IMG/VR virus record: IMGVR_UViG_3300017779_000065
Location: 1 to 33,164 of that record
Length of the DNA stretch: 33,164 bases
Reading direction: 5' to 3' (one strand)
Origin: a virus
Both the position numbers and the translations under genes were made by a program. Positions 32,694 to 33,164 of this stretch are shown one piece after another. The notes under the pieces were generated by a model. It was not told the origin of the DNA, searched no databases, and saw only the letters and a list, made by a program, of their open reading frames with translations. The first letter of the stretch is position 1, and every line of letters begins with the position of its first letter.

Positions 32694-33164
32694 TGTTAGG
32701 ACAACAATTTTATCACGAAACAATAAGACGAATGGTCGTGACATTCGGTACGATATTTAATAATATCAACCTTGTTAGAAAAGATAACAACGGAAATATT
32801 ATTCAAAAGATGAAGGTGCCATTAGCATATGGCCCAAAACAAAAATTTTTAGTTAGACTAGACCAAGATGCAAACTTAGATTCTAAAGTTGCAATTACAT
32901 TGCCAAGATTAGGATTTGAATTACAAAACTTAGCATATGACCCTGCTAGAAAATTAAACAGAGTTCAAAAGTTTAAGAAACAAAAAGGTGCATCAACAAA
33001 ATTAATTGATAGTCAATACATGCCAGTTCCTTACAAAGTAGATTTTGAATTGTATGCTATGGCAAAACAATCAGATGATACTTTACAAATGATTGAACAA
33101 ATTGTTCCATACTTCCAACCCGACTATACAGTGACAATCAATGATATGGCTGACATGGGAATTA
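32693..33164 (+). CDS. gp15: Tail sheath stabiliser gp15 (3' end missing)
   Basis: The start ATG overlaps the gp14 stop (TAATG), and the open frame continues to the end of the window (157 codons). It matches T4 gp15: FYHETIRRMVVTFGTIFNNINLVRK (T4 FYNSSFRRYATLMGDLFSNIQIKR), VPLAYGPKQKFLVRL, then the C-terminal-side QIVPYFQPDYTVTI (T4 QILPYFQPHFNTTM). The protein caps the tail at the end that meets the neck. About 100 residues or more are missing downstream. Confidence 0.85.
   Translation, partial: MLGQQFYHETIRRMVVTFGTIFNNINLVRKDNNGNIIQKMKVPLAYGPKQKFLVRLDQDANLDSKVAITLPRLGFELQNLAYDPARKLNRVQKFKKQKGASTKLIDSQYMPVPYKVDFELYAMAKQSDDTLQMIEQIVPYFQPDYTVTINDMADMGI

Noticed and set aside
1-33164. CRISPR arrays, insertion sequences, integrase or attachment sites
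   Set aside because: None seen: repeats are intragenic or gene duplications, and no transposase or recombinase motif appears in any frame. The tRNA is complete, with its own promoter.

Overview
The window is a piece of the genome of an AT-rich, T4-like marine myovirus. Baseplate and neck proteins of T4 type (gp5, gp25, gp6, gp8, gp13, gp14, gp15) are recognisable. They sit next to gene families typical of cyanophages and SAR11 phages: a DUF4815-type giant baseplate protein, ThyX, 2OG-Fe(II) oxygenase, radical SAM, glycosyltransferases and a nucleotide-sugar epimerase. No photosynthesis gene is present, so the host (Prochlorococcus/Synechococcus, Pelagibacter or another low-GC marine bacterium) cannot be fixed from this piece alone. 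Nearly all genes are on the + strand and tightly packed, with ATGA or TAATG start/stop overlaps.

Region 1 (1-4064) is a chain of small and metabolic genes: three short hypotheticals (two membrane), an endonuclease VII-like nuclease, an SGNH-hydrolase-like protein, two tandem paralogues with a degenerate sulfotransferase-like look, and thyX. A TATAAATA late promoter follows thyX and leads into a secreted small protein, a cysteine-rich metallothionein-like peptide and a small membrane peptide.

Region 2 (4065-6116) is regulatory and early-type. It holds a locally GC-richer non-coding stretch, three host-like sigma70 promoters with 17-nt spacers (one a perfect consensus), a 49-aa charged peptide, tRNA-Arg(TCT), and a four-gene operon of small proteins ending in a secreted/membrane protein.

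Region 3 (6124-27669) is late. It opens with a three-gene cassette (unknown protein, 2OG oxygenase, radical SAM). Then come the baseplate genes gp5, gp25, gp6, a 1243-aa wedge-like protein, an acidic repeat protein, gp8 and a 2116-aa DUF4815-type protein, followed by fibre-like genes. Late promoters (TATAAATA) precede 6170, 9662, 16910 (two in tandem) and 25568, and possibly 8632. Two amino-acid motifs recur in these proteins: an ILLDGTD..STDAGD..LLE motif and a GE.I.G.TSGA.A.V motif.

Region 4 (27694-33164) holds a 224-aa unknown gene and then a sugar cassette inserted before the neck genes. The cassette is two paralogous glycosyltransferases on the minus strand, driven by a perfect sigma70 promoter, and a divergent epimerase with a late promoter. 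The two promoters interlock within about 50 bp. The window ends with gp13, gp14 and the start of gp15. The most striking features are this early/late divergent switch, the cysteine-rich peptide, the late 2OG/radical SAM cassette and the motif families shared between virion proteins.
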